From NCBI RefSeq assembly GCF_000282115.1, contig NZ_AKJY01000044.1:1-43092 (forward strand): DNA of 43,092 nucleotides, given 5' to 3'. This document shows, in pieces, positions 8,239 to 16,648 of this stretch. How positions within the stretch are numbered: the stretch's first letter is position 1; every line of letters starts with the position of its first letter. The position numbers and the translations under genes were made by a program. The DNA is from Chryseobacterium populi (lineage in GTDB: Bacteria > Bacteroidota > Bacteroidia > Flavobacteriales > Weeksellaceae). Under the pieces are notes generated by a model. It worked only from the letters and a program-made list of their open reading frames with translations. It did no database searches and was not told the origin of the DNA.

Positions 8239-9255
8239 CTACAAATCATACTTCGAAGTTGCACCTGTTCTTAGATCCGTAAATTCCCCTCTTTCAAATT
8301 TCAGTTGGGCAACCATGGCAATCATCGCAGCGTTGTCGGTTGTATATTCAAATTTTGGGATATAAATGTTCCATCCTGATTTTTTGTGATTATCTTCCAT
8401 TGCTTTTCTCAATGCTGAATTGGCAGAAACTCCACCCGCGATGGCCACTTCTTTTATTTCTAAATCTTTTGCAGCTTTTTCAAGCTTGTTCATTAAAATC
8501 TCAATAATACATTTCTGAACCGATGCGCATAGATCTTTCAGGTTTTCCTTAATAAAATCAGGATTTTTTCTGACCTCTTTTTGAATGAAGTATAAAACAG
8601 ATGTTTTTATTCCACTGAAAGAGTAATCATAATTTTCAAGTTTAGGCTTATTAAACCTGAAAGCATCGGGATTGCCTTCTTTGGCCAGTTTGTCGATAAT
8701 AGGACCGGCAGGGTAATCCAGATCAAAGATCTTTCCTATTTTATCAAATGCCTCACCCGCAGCATCGTCAGTTGTTTTTCCGATAATTTCCATATCGAAA
8801 TAATCCTTCACCAAAACGATCATTGTGTGGCCTCCGCTTACCGTAAGGCACAAAAAAGGAAATTTCGGCGGCATAGGATTTGCATCCTCAATAAAATGGG
8901 CTAAAATGTGGGCCTGAAGGTGGTTTACCTCAATTAAAGGAACGTCTAAACTCATTGCCAATGATTTAGCAAAAGAGGTTCCAACCAAGAGAGAACCTAA
9001 AAGTCCGGGTCCGCGTGTAAATCCTATAGCAGAAATTGCATTTTGTTGTATATTTGCTTTAGTCAGAGATTTTTCAACGACAGGGATAATGTTTTGCTGA
9101 TGGGCCCGTGAAGCCAGTTCAGGAACAACACCTCCGTATTCTTTATGGATTGCTTGATTGGCAGCAATATTAGAAAGAATGGAATTCCCTTTGATGATGG
9201 CTGCTGATGTATCGTCACAAGACGATTCAATACCTAAAATTATAGACTCGCTCAT
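8239..9255 (-). CDS. tsaD: tRNA N6-adenosine threonylcarbamoyltransferase
   Basis: 338 aa. TsaD transfers the threonylcarbamoyl group to A37 of ANN-decoding tRNAs. The start ATG 9255 gives the canonical MSESIILGIESSCDDTSAAI. The frame extends to 9315, but those codons would be inside tamB, and the -7 element at 9264-9271 excludes them. Metal ligands lie in NHLQAHILAH. The ASKAH nucleotide-binding motifs CLTVSGGHTMIVL and AGGVSANSALR follow. It is divergent from tamB with 4 nt between the start codons. Confidence 0.96.
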   Translation of the reverse strand: MSESIILGIESSCDDTSAAIIKGNSILSNIAANQAIHKEYGGVVPELASRAHQQNIIPVVEKSLTKANIQQNAISAIGFTRGPGLLGSLLVGTSFAKSLAMSLDVPLIEVNHLQAHILAHFIEDANPMPPKFPFLCLTVSGGHTMIVLVKDYFDMEIIGKTTDDAAGEAFDKIGKIFDLDYPAGPIIDKLAKEGNPDAFRFNKPKLENYDYSFSGIKTSVLYFIQKEVRKNPDFIKENLKDLCASVQKCIIEILMNKLEKAAKDLEIKEVAIAGGVSANSALRKAMEDNHKKSGWNIYIPKFEYTTDNAAMIAMVAQLKFERGEFTDLRTGATSKYDL

Positions 9256-9259
9256 AATA

Positions 9260-12200
9260 ATGGCAAAGTTAGAGAATAATAACGAAAATGAGAATAAAAA
9301 ATCTGTAGCTGACAACTTGGGAGATCAGGTACGAAAAACTGTTGAGAATGTTGAAGATAATGTAAAGGAAACGGTAAAAGAAGCGTCCGAACTGGCTTCA
9401 GATGCGATTCACCATCCGGTAGAAACAGCTCAGGAGTTTGGAAAGCAGGCAGCTAAAGATATCGCAAGCTATTCATGGTGGGCAAAACTTTTATTAATTC
9501 TTTTTTGGCTTGGAGTTTCTCTGATTGTTGCAGTGATTATTATCATTAACCTTCCTGTCACCAAACAATGGGCGGCAGATCAGGCATTACAAATCGTCAA
9601 CAGAGACTTTAAAGCAGAAATGTCTACTGAAAGCGTAGAAGTGGATTTTTTCGGGGACGTCACCATAAAAGGCTTAAAAATTAAAGATTATAAAGGCTAT
9701 GATTTTATTAAAGCCAGGGAATTTATTGCTAATTCTGACTGGTTTTCTTTAGCAACTAATATTGGGAAGAATAATTCTTTAAGTTTTAATTCCCTGACAC
9801 TTAAAAATGCCGATATAAAAGTAATTACTTATAAAGGAGATAGTATTTCCAATTTTATCCGTTTCACAAAACTATTTGACAGTGGGAAAAAAAGAGATCC
9901 CAGTAAGCCGCCGTTTCAGTTAAATTCCAGATTGCAGATTTTTGATTCCAGAGTTTCTATTGTCAATCTGAATTCGCCGGGTGAAGCCGGAAAGTGGCTT
10001 ACAGCAACTCATTTCAACCTGAAAGCGCCTAATGTGAAAGTGAATGGTGCCAATATCTCTGCACTCATAAACAATTTATCCTTTGTCACAAAAAGATGGG
10101 GAAAATCTCATATTGTAGACACTTTCTCCACAGAATTATCTATGACAGATGATTTCCTTTCTCTTAAAGATCTGACATTGAATACAGACCACAGCCTTTT
10201 GCAGGGAAATATAAAATTTAATCTTAATAAAGGTTCATGGGCAGATTTTGCCGATAAGGTAAGATGGGATATGAATCTTAATCAGGGAAGTCAGCTTAAT
10301 GGATATGATATCAGCTATTTTGTAACTAACTGGGACAATTTCGAACCATTTAATGTGGCTGGAAAAATGACAGGTCCATTGAATAATTTCTATCTGGAAA
10401 ACTTCCTTATCAGGAATCCGAGTGTGAATATTGCCACTCAGACCATGAAGGTTAAAAATATCCTTAAAGGCAATTTTCAGATTGAAACCAGTAACCTTGC
10501 AGCCGATTTTACTTATAAGGACCTGAAAGCAATGATGCCTTCATTTATTTCAACAAAGATGAAGAATTTTGCGGATGATTTCGGAAGGCTGAAATATAAT
10601 GGGGCAGCGAGTGTAAATCCTAAGCAGGTGTATGTGCCCAATGGAAACTTAATTACCGGGATCGGACAGGCAAAAATTACCAAGTTTTTTCTTACAGATT
10701 ACAGTACGGCTTTACCAAAATATTCAGGATATGCTGAAGTTACGGACCTGAATGCCTCTGTGATCACAAAAAATAAATCGGTAGGTTTAATCTCTGGTAA
10801 ATTTGATATTAACGGGCAGAGTTTCGATGTCAACACCATGCGCCTGACCACAAAGTCCCAGGTTTCAAAGATTGAGATCATGAATAAAGAAATCAATAAC
10901 CTTTATCTGGATGGCTTGCTTGATCATAAAAAGTATAATGGAACCATTACTGTAAATGATGAGCAGGCAAAAGCTACAATAAAAGGACTGATTGATTTCA
11001 GCACTTCAAGAATTGCAATGGATGTAAACGCCGATGTCAGTTATCTGAATATGAACTATTTTACTGATAAGCCCGGCAATCAGATTGTAAGTGGGCAGGT
11101 AGTCGGTAAAATGTCGATGTCATCCATTAATGATCTTATTCTTGATGTAGAGGCAAATAATGTAAATTTTGCTACGGCAACTCAAAAATATATTATTCCG
11201 AATGCTAAAGTGAAAACCTTTATAGAAGGAGGCAGCCGTGTCATCGATGTCAGTGCCCCGGGAGCTGTTAACGGAAAAATTTCAGGAAAATATAACCTGG
11301 CAGATTTAGCCGGAATGGTAGAAAACGGATTAGGAAAAATCTTAGTAGGCCCACCGCCGAGAAAGCTATACAGGGGGCAGGGTTTTGCTATGAATTTTGA
11401 TGTTCAGCAAGGTCTGGTAAGTTACTTTATGCCGGATTTAAAGCTGCCTCAGGGAGCTGTGGTAGAAGGGCAGTATGATGGAAATTCAAACAATCTTATT
11501 CTGAATCTTGATGCGGCGTCTTTAAAATATGTAATGACAAAAGAAGTCGAAATTACAGAAGCCGATAAAGCCCTTGCAGAAGCCAATCCTGCCTATAAAA
11601 TCAACCAGAGGGATAATATTACCCGCGATAGTGCTATGGTAGATAGCGTATTGGTCAGAATAAATACGGCTAACCTTAATGAGCAGCTTTATGCAAAAGT
11701 AAAAAGGGTAGAATATAATAAAAATGTGATCAAAGATCTGACCCTTAGCGGGAGAAATGAAAATAACAGTATCCTTCATCTTGCGACTGCTTTCAAACAC
11801 GGAAGCCCTGAAGACGAACTGGATGATAAGCTGAAAGAATATGCAATTAATGTCAACCAGTCGACTAATGCAGCTGGGGATTATGTATTCAGGTTTGAAC
11901 CGACGGAAGTCAAATTTAATGAGGTAACCTGGGCGATAGATACAAGCCCGGAACTTGACCATTCCATTACTTACAGAAAAAAGACCAGTGATTTTGAAAT
12001 CAGGAACCTGAGGGTTTTTTCGGATAACAGCGAGCTGTTTATCAAAGAATCTACCTTTAAATCTGCTAAAGATTTCTATGTAGATGCGGATATTAAAGAT
12101 TTTGCGATTGAAAAGCTCCTGGAAATGCAGTCCGGAGGGAATTCTATGGATCTCAAAGGTCTTGCCAACGGAAGTGTTAAGATCAGGATGGATAAGAGTA

Positions 12201-14056
12201 CATTGCAGCCATTGATCGATTTGACCATTGATGATATTAAGATGAATGGCAATGATATGGGGGATGTTACCATCTCAGCAACCAACGGATTTTCATTGAA
12301 TGTTTACGATATAGATGTAAAAGTAACTTCGGCAGGAATAATAGGCAATAATAATTTACATTTAACGGGCACCGTTAATAATAACACGGCTTCACCTACC
12401 ATAGATCTTGTTGCGGAAATGCGTGAATTTGATCTTGCATTTGCCCAGCAGTTTGTACAGTCTATATTCGGGAACTTAAGAGGAAAAGCTACCGGAGACC
12501 TTAAAATAAATGGTAAACTGAGCGATCTGGACTACAGCGGGGATATTGCCCTGAAAGAATTCGGGTTAAAACTTTTGTTTACGGGAGTAGATTATTCATT
12601 TGATGACACGGTGATCCCTTTATCCAAGGGATTGGCGATTCTCAATAACATCGGAGTTCATGACGGAAGGTCCAACTCAAAAGGAACAATTTCCGGGGCG
12701 ATACAGTTTGAAACCCTTTCTTCAATGGGAGTCAACCTCGTAATGAGAGCAGATAATCTATTGGTACTGAATACGACGCAGAAAGATTTTGATCTATTCT
12801 GGGGAAGGGTTTACGGGCAGGGTGATCTATATGTTGATGGGCCTGTATCGGGTTTAAGTCTTTCAACGCCTAATATGAAAGCGTTGAATGGAAGTACATT
12901 CACCTTTAATTCAAGCTCCACATCCAATGTTGAAGAATTTAAGATGCTGAGATTCCTGAAAGAAGGAAAAGACGGTTTAATTACGCTTGAAGAGAAGAAA
13001 AAAACCGGAGCCAACATGAATATTGATTTTGACCTTGATGTAGATAAAGGAACTACTGTAAATGTTCTGGTAGGTGATGACGTAGGAAATATTACGGTAA
13101 AAGGAACTGCAGATGATTTAAGGTTCCAGATGAGCAGGCAGGGGAATATTGCAATGAATGGGACCTACAAAGTGGATAACGGAACATTTGTATCCAAAGC
13201 CATTCTTAATAAAACCTTCCAGATTGAGAGAGGAAGCAGTATCCGCTGGGATGGTGACGCGATGAAGCCGGCATTAAATATTACGGCTAACTATGTGAGA
13301 ATGGTCTCCAATGCCGGGGAATATCTGAATATGGGAAACATACAGCCTATCAGTATACTTTTACAGGCGAATATCACTCAATCTCTTGTAGACCCCAAGA
13401 TAGATCTTGATGTGTCTGCTTTAGAAGTTTCAAGCCAGGTGAAGGAGACTTTAGCGGCAAAAATGAGTCAGGATGGGGAGAAAGTTTTACAATTTGGTTC
13501 CATATTATTGTTAAATAGTTTTAACGTTTCAAACTCAGGAGGAGTAGATGTAAATGTGGCCGGTGTTGCAGAGTCTTCCGGTTATAATATGCTGTTAAAA
13601 CAATTAGGATCTGTTTTAAATACGATGAGTAATGAATTCCAGATTGACCTTAATTATGTGAAAGGAGATCAGAACTCAAATACGGGTGACAGGGCAAATG
13701 CAGGAGTTACCTTTGCTCTTTCCCCAAGAATAAAAGTGAAGACAGGATTGGGGATTCCTTTGACCAAAACGGAGAGTACAGAAGCTAATTATCTTTCGGG
13801 TGAGGGCTCAATAGAATATGATATTTCTAAAAAGAATGACGGAAGTCTGGTTTTAAGGGGGTATTCAAAACCTACCAATATCGGGATGGGAATTACAGGA
13901 GCCGGAACAAACGGTTCTGCGAATCAGGCCTATGGAGGGGGAATTGTGTGGAGCAAAAGCTTTAATTCTCTATTTAAAAGAAAGAAAAAAGATAAAAAAC
14001 AGACTGAAGCTAAAACGGAAATAAAAACAGATTCTGTAAAATCAGACGGTAAATAA
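9260..14056 (+). CDS. tamB: Translocation/assembly module TamB (DUF490 family)
   Basis: 1598 aa. The start at ATG 9260 (MAKLENNNENENKKS) is chosen because the open frame upstream to 9158 lies inside tsaD. An acidic amphipathic stretch (residues 10-65) precedes a single inner-membrane anchor near residues 75-97 (LLLILFWLGVSLIVAVIII). Then comes a very long beta-rich, AsmA/TamB-like periplasmic domain and the C-terminal DUF490 domain with NMNIDFDLDVDKGTTVNVLV. The end is lysine-rich. TamB proteins bridge inner and outer membrane and are linked to outer-membrane protein insertion and lipid transport. No TamA/BamA partner is in the window. Confidence 0.92.
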   Translation: MAKLENNNENENKKSVADNLGDQVRKTVENVEDNVKETVKEASELASDAIHHPVETAQEFGKQAAKDIASYSWWAKLLLILFWLGVSLIVAVIIIINLPVTKQWAADQALQIVNRDFKAEMSTESVEVDFFGDVTIKGLKIKDYKGYDFIKAREFIANSDWFSLATNIGKNNSLSFNSLTLKNADIKVITYKGDSISNFIRFTKLFDSGKKRDPSKPPFQLNSRLQIFDSRVSIVNLNSPGEAGKWLTATHFNLKAPNVKVNGANISALINNLSFVTKRWGKSHIVDTFSTELSMTDDFLSLKDLTLNTDHSLLQGNIKFNLNKGSWADFADKVRWDMNLNQGSQLNGYDISYFVTNWDNFEPFNVAGKMTGPLNNFYLENFLIRNPSVNIATQTMKVKNILKGNFQIETSNLAADFTYKDLKAMMPSFISTKMKNFADDFGRLKYNGAASVNPKQVYVPNGNLITGIGQAKITKFFLTDYSTALPKYSGYAEVTDLNASVITKNKSVGLISGKFDINGQSFDVNTMRLTTKSQVSKIEIMNKEINNLYLDGLLDHKKYNGTITVNDEQAKATIKGLIDFSTSRIAMDVNADVSYLNMNYFTDKPGNQIVSGQVVGKMSMSSINDLILDVEANNVNFATATQKYIIPNAKVKTFIEGGSRVIDVSAPGAVNGKISGKYNLADLAGMVENGLGKILVGPPPRKLYRGQGFAMNFDVQQGLVSYFMPDLKLPQGAVVEGQYDGNSNNLILNLDAASLKYVMTKEVEITEADKALAEANPAYKINQRDNITRDSAMVDSVLVRINTANLNEQLYAKVKRVEYNKNVIKDLTLSGRNENNSILHLATAFKHGSPEDELDDKLKEYAINVNQSTNAAGDYVFRFEPTEVKFNEVTWAIDTSPELDHSITYRKKTSDFEIRNLRVFSDNSELFIKESTFKSAKDFYVDADIKDFAIEKLLEMQSGGNSMDLKGLANGSVKIRMDKSTLQPLIDLTIDDIKMNGNDMGDVTISATNGFSLNVYDIDVKVTSAGIIGNNNLHLTGTVNNNTASPTIDLVAEMREFDLAFAQQFVQSIFGNLRGKATGDLKINGKLSDLDYSGDIALKEFGLKLLFTGVDYSFDDTVIPLSKGLAILNNIGVHDGRSNSKGTISGAIQFETLSSMGVNLVMRADNLLVLNTTQKDFDLFWGRVYGQGDLYVDGPVSGLSLSTPNMKALNGSTFTFNSSSTSNVEEFKMLRFLKEGKDGLITLEEKKKTGANMNIDFDLDVDKGTTVNVLVGDDVGNITVKGTADDLRFQMSRQGNIAMNGTYKVDNGTFVSKAILNKTFQIERGSSIRWDGDAMKPALNITANYVRMVSNAGEYLNMGNIQPISILLQANITQSLVDPKIDLDVSALEVSSQVKETLAAKMSQDGEKVLQFGSILLLNSFNVSNSGGVDVNVAGVAESSGYNMLLKQLGSVLNTMSNEFQIDLNYVKGDQNSNTGDRANAGVTFALSPRIKVKTGLGIPLTKTESTEANYLSGEGSIEYDISKKNDGSLVLRGYSKPTNIGMGITGAGTNGSANQAYGGGIVWSKSFNSLFKRKKKDKKQTEAKTEIKTDSVKSDGK
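9264..9271 (-). promoter_or_regulatory. -7 promoter element of tsaD, inside the first tamB codons
   Basis: Reads TAACTTTG on the minus strand. It lies 8 nt from the tsaD ATG, so the transcript should have almost no leader. It is built from tamB codons 2-4. Confidence 0.6.
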
Positions 14057-14138
14057 TTTGAATATTTTAATGATTTTTATCATATGTGTTAATTATTGTT
14101 AATATTTAATATAATTTTCTTTGTTAAATTATTTTTTA

Positions 14139-14146
14139 TAAATTTG
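14139..14146 (+). promoter_or_regulatory. -7 promoter element of the Lrp/AsnC gene
   Basis: Reads TAAATTTG. A TTTG at 14120-14123 could serve as the -33 element, though the spacing (15 nt) is short. The ATG is at 14191. Confidence 0.65.
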
Positions 14147-14190
14147 CAAAAAATACATTGATTTTTTAAGAAAATTGTAATTTAACTAAT

Positions 14191-14661
14191 ATGAACTATC
14201 AACTTGACGAAATAGACAAGAAAATTCTTGACTTCTTAGTAGAAAACACAAGAATGCCTTTTACTGAAATTGCAAAACAGATGGATGTTTCTGCAGGGAC
14301 AATTCACGTAAGAGTGAAAAAAATGGAGGATGCTGGTATTATCTTGGGATCTTCCCTTAATATCGATTATGGTAAATTAGATTATCATTTTACAGCTTTC
14401 ATAGGAATTCTTTTAACCAAATCAAACCGTACACAGGAGGTTTTAAAAGAGTTATCAACTATTCCTAATGTAATCGAAGCGAGTGTAATCTCAGGAAAAT
14501 ATAATATTTTCTGTAAGGTGAGAGCTAAGAATACTGAAGATGCTAAGAGAATTATCTACCAGATAGATGACATTCAGGATGTGATGAGAACAGAAAGTAT
14601 GATTTCTATGGAGGAGTACTTAAGCGATAAAAACAGACTGATTAACGCTATTTCTGTTTAA
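14191..14661 (+). CDS. Lrp/AsnC-family transcriptional regulator
   Basis: 156 aa, standard length for the family. The N-terminal winged helix (LDEIDKKILDFLVENTRMPF, then SAGTIHVRVKKMEDAG) binds DNA. The C-terminal RAM domain (residues 65-150) is the ligand-sensing alpha/beta sandwich that forms octamers. It probably senses an amino acid, but which one cannot be read. It follows tamB with its own promoter and ends at a palindromic terminator that overlaps the promoter of the next gene. Confidence 0.93.
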   Translation: MNYQLDEIDKKILDFLVENTRMPFTEIAKQMDVSAGTIHVRVKKMEDAGIILGSSLNIDYGKLDYHFTAFIGILLTKSNRTQEVLKELSTIPNVIEASVISGKYNIFCKVRAKNTEDAKRIIYQIDDIQDVMRTESMISMEEYLSDKNRLINAISV

Positions 14662-14686
14662 TCAAATTTTAAACGAATAAATATAG

Positions 14687-14723
14687 AAGAACTTATGAAA
14701 TTATTCATAAGTTCTTTATTTTT
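14687..14723 (+). terminator. 13-bp-arm hairpin and T run, overlapping the next promoter
   Basis: Perfect arms 14687-14699 and 14704-14716 with a 4-nt loop, followed by TTATTTTT. The T run is also the body of the -7 element TATTTTTG at 14717-14724. The site could act as a terminator for the Lrp gene and as an operator for the next one. Confidence 0.7.
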
Positions 14724-14724
14724 G
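14717..14724 (+). promoter_or_regulatory. -7 promoter element of the small membrane protein gene
   Basis: Reads TATTTTTG, ending 5 nt before the ATG at 14730. The transcript would be nearly leaderless. Confidence 0.6.
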
Positions 14725-14729
14725 TACCT

Positions 14730-15107
14730 ATGGAAGAATACAGTTACTTTGACGAAAGTCCTAAAAAAGGATGGGGTTTTATTCTGGCATTTGCCTCTTT
14801 AATGCTGTTTACAATAATGGGCCTGGGAATAGATGTAGATGAATACTTACAGCATGAATATCTTAATATCCCAAGATGGTATTTTTATGTAATTTTCTCA
14901 ATAGATCTGCTGATGATGATCAGTCTTGTACTGATGTTCTTTTACAGAAAGCCAGGGATCTTTGCCTTCCCGGTATTACTGGTGCTGCATTTTTTTATGC
15001 ACAATTATTACCTGTCTACATTTTTATATACGGATGTGACCAACCTTTTCCTTTTTACAGGATTTGGAATGCTTGCAATCATCCCAAAATGGAAATTTTT
15101 TAAATAA
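14730..15107 (+). CDS. Four-TM membrane protein of unknown function
   Basis: 125 aa with four hydrophobic segments: about residues 15-34, 49-70, 75-93 and 100-118. I do not recognise the family with certainty; small DUF2569-type proteins have a similar layout. It has an acidic start (MEEYSYFDESPKKGW) with no cleavable signal peptide, so it should sit in the inner membrane. It lies directly after the Lrp/AsnC gene, whose terminator palindrome overlaps its promoter, so autoregulated or linked control is possible. Confidence 0.75.
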   Translation: MEEYSYFDESPKKGWGFILAFASLMLFTIMGLGIDVDEYLQHEYLNIPRWYFYVIFSIDLLMMISLVLMFFYRKPGIFAFPVLLVLHFFMHNYYLSTFLYTDVTNLFLFTGFGMLAIIPKWKFFK

Positions 15108-15114
15108 TATAAGC

Positions 15115-15216
15115 AGAGGCTGTCTCAAAAGGTAAATTAATGCTCTGAGAATCTCCTAAATAACAAAAGTTGTCAGACAGGAGTCTGAGAGAGGGGGTAC
15201 TTTTGAGACAGCCTCT
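15115..15216. mobile_element. Candidate MITE or IS-end relic with 17-bp inverted repeats
   Basis: The ends 15115-15131 and 15200-15216 are perfect 17-bp inverted repeats starting AGAGGCTGTCTCAAAAG, extended by three more pairs with a one-base bulge. The word resembles termini of IS5/IS1182-type elements. The 68-nt interior has no ORF and includes a smaller hairpin. No clear target-site duplication is visible. A T run follows the right end, so it could also terminate the plus-strand membrane-protein gene. Confidence 0.55.
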
Positions 15217-15384
15217 TTTTTGATCACATGATATTTTCAGGATGAAATGGTTTTAAAAAAAATAAAATAGTTGGAATTTGTTTAATAATTACTCGGAAAA
15301 GTCATCTGCTATTTTTTCTGATGTTTTAAATTATACATTCCTAGCTCTTTTCTGCTTCTGCTGATTGATGCTGAATCTTTTATT
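15217..15384. other. Non-coding tail of the peptide-maturation cluster
   Basis: 168 nt between the inverted-repeat element and the end of the SPASM gene. It is AT-rich, and I see no ORF or strong minus-strand terminator. The inverted-repeat element itself may stop transcription from both sides. Confidence 0.4.
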
Positions 15385-16452
15385 TTACATTCCATAATAA
15401 CGGATGGCTTTTTGCTTTAAAGGATTAATGCTCCATGCTTCCCATTCTGCTGTGTAAGGATTATATCCACATTTTAATGGTTTGGAAACATCAAGACCAT
15501 CATCATTTTTATGGATCTGTTCTGTGTAAGCTCGACAATCTGTACATATATATCTAAATTCACAATCTTTACAAACTTCGATATGGTCTTTGGTAAGGTT
15601 CCAGTATTTTTTTAAATCATTCTGGAGGAATACTTTTTCTAGAGTTGTATTTTTGATGTTACCAAAACTTTGGGACATTGCTGGGCAATTTTTGATGTTA
15701 CCGTCTTTGTCTATGCTTATTTTCTGATGAAGACAAGAGTTGTAATTTATAGCTTCTAAAACTTTTGGAAGATTAGTATTAAAATATTGCAGATCAACTT
15801 TCCCACAAGAAGAAATTTTTAAATTTTCATCAGTAAAATTTATGGTAAATCTATATTCCTCATCTACTTCAAATAAATATTCTTTGCAATTAAAAAATAT
15901 TATACTGCTTATTCTTATGGTGTTCTCATTAAGAGTTTGGATGAAGGTTTTATCAACGTTTAAATGGTATTGTGAAAATATTTCTATACTTTCAACAACA
16001 GAATCTTTAAAGTAATTTTCTATCTCTAAAAAGTCATTAATGCTCAGGCAGTTGTGGTAATAAATTACAATATACTTTATTTGTAAATTTTCTACTGAAT
16101 CTTTTATTTTGCTGATGACAGAAAGATCATTTAATTCAATAAAAATATTGGATAAGATATTGTAATTCTTGTATTCATACGATAAAGGAGGAAAGTTCTT
16201 ATCCTGTTTATTTTGAGACAGAAAACCATATTCTTCTTTTAATAGGAGGTCTATGTATTCTTTAATTATTTCTTTAGAATCGGTATCATAGTTTTTGATT
16301 ATGTCTTCTATCGGTTTAATTTTTAACTCATCAATTAAATCGTTAAGTTCCAAAGGATATAATTCCGATATATTTCTTTGTAAATCTGAGATCAGGATTC
16401 TGCTTGCGCCTTTCGTTATTAAAATATTACTGAATAAATTAAAATAAGTCAT
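15385..16452 (-). CDS. gwsS: Grasp-with-spasm system SPASM-domain protein
   Basis: 355 aa. The C-terminal 130 residues form a SPASM domain: Cys in YNSCLHQKISIDKDGNIKNC, then NCPAMSQSFGNIKN, CKDCEFRYICTDCRAY and KCGYNPYTAEW. SPASM domains hold extra iron-sulfur clusters in peptide-modifying radical SAM enzymes. I cannot find a CxxxCxxC radical-SAM motif in the N-terminal two thirds, so this may be a SPASM protein without radical chemistry. That would fit a partner or recognition role for the ATP-grasp enzyme. Its ATG overlaps the stop of the 56-aa ORF (ATGA), so the two are translationally coupled. It is the last gene of the operon. Confidence 0.85.
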   Translation of the reverse strand: MTYFNLFSNILITKGASRILISDLQRNISELYPLELNDLIDELKIKPIEDIIKNYDTDSKEIIKEYIDLLLKEEYGFLSQNKQDKNFPPLSYEYKNYNILSNIFIELNDLSVISKIKDSVENLQIKYIVIYYHNCLSINDFLEIENYFKDSVVESIEIFSQYHLNVDKTFIQTLNENTIRISSIIFFNCKEYLFEVDEEYRFTINFTDENLKISSCGKVDLQYFNTNLPKVLEAINYNSCLHQKISIDKDGNIKNCPAMSQSFGNIKNTTLEKVFLQNDLKKYWNLTKDHIEVCKDCEFRYICTDCRAYTEQIHKNDDGLDVSKPLKCGYNPYTAEWEAWSINPLKQKAIRYYGM

Positions 16453-16619
16453 AGCATTCTTGTTAGAGGTTTTACAGAAATATTTTTGCCATAAAAATTA
16501 GTTTGATATTTTCCACATACAATTATATTATCTTTATAACTCATATGAGCGGTTTTTGGTAAGAATTCTAAATATTTGAATATTAAAGGTAATTTGTGCT
16601 GTTCTTTGTTTTTTTTCAT
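16449..16619 (-). CDS. Small 56-aa protein between the two maturase genes
   Basis: The ORF starts at ATG 16619 (MKKNKEQHKLPLIFKYLEFL) and stops at 16449, overlapping the ATG of the SPASM gene by the ATGA pattern. It starts 29 nt after the stop of the ATP-grasp gene. The N-terminus is strongly basic, and the middle, with VCGKYQTNFYGKNISVKPL, has one cysteine. I do not recognise a family. Its exact fit between the two genes makes it very likely to be translated. It might be a leader-recognition, chaperone or second substrate peptide, but nothing in the sequence decides between these. Confidence 0.65.
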   Translation of the reverse strand: MKKNKEQHKLPLIFKYLEFLPKTAHMSYKDNIIVCGKYQTNFYGKNISVKPLTRML

Positions 16620-16648
16620 ATTATTGGTCTTTCTTTGTGAAAAATTGT

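Noticed and set aside
9158..9259. Extended N-terminus for TamB
   Set aside because: The extra 34 codons lie inside tsaD and lack any homology-like feature; the ATG at 9260 is followed by a natural start.
9256..9315. Extended N-terminus for TsaD
   Set aside because: The conserved family start is at 9255, and the promoter element at 9264-9271 lies within the extension.
11522..11962. Minus-strand 146-codon frame inside tamB
   Set aside because: Antisense shadow of a strongly supported gene, without a promoter or family motif.
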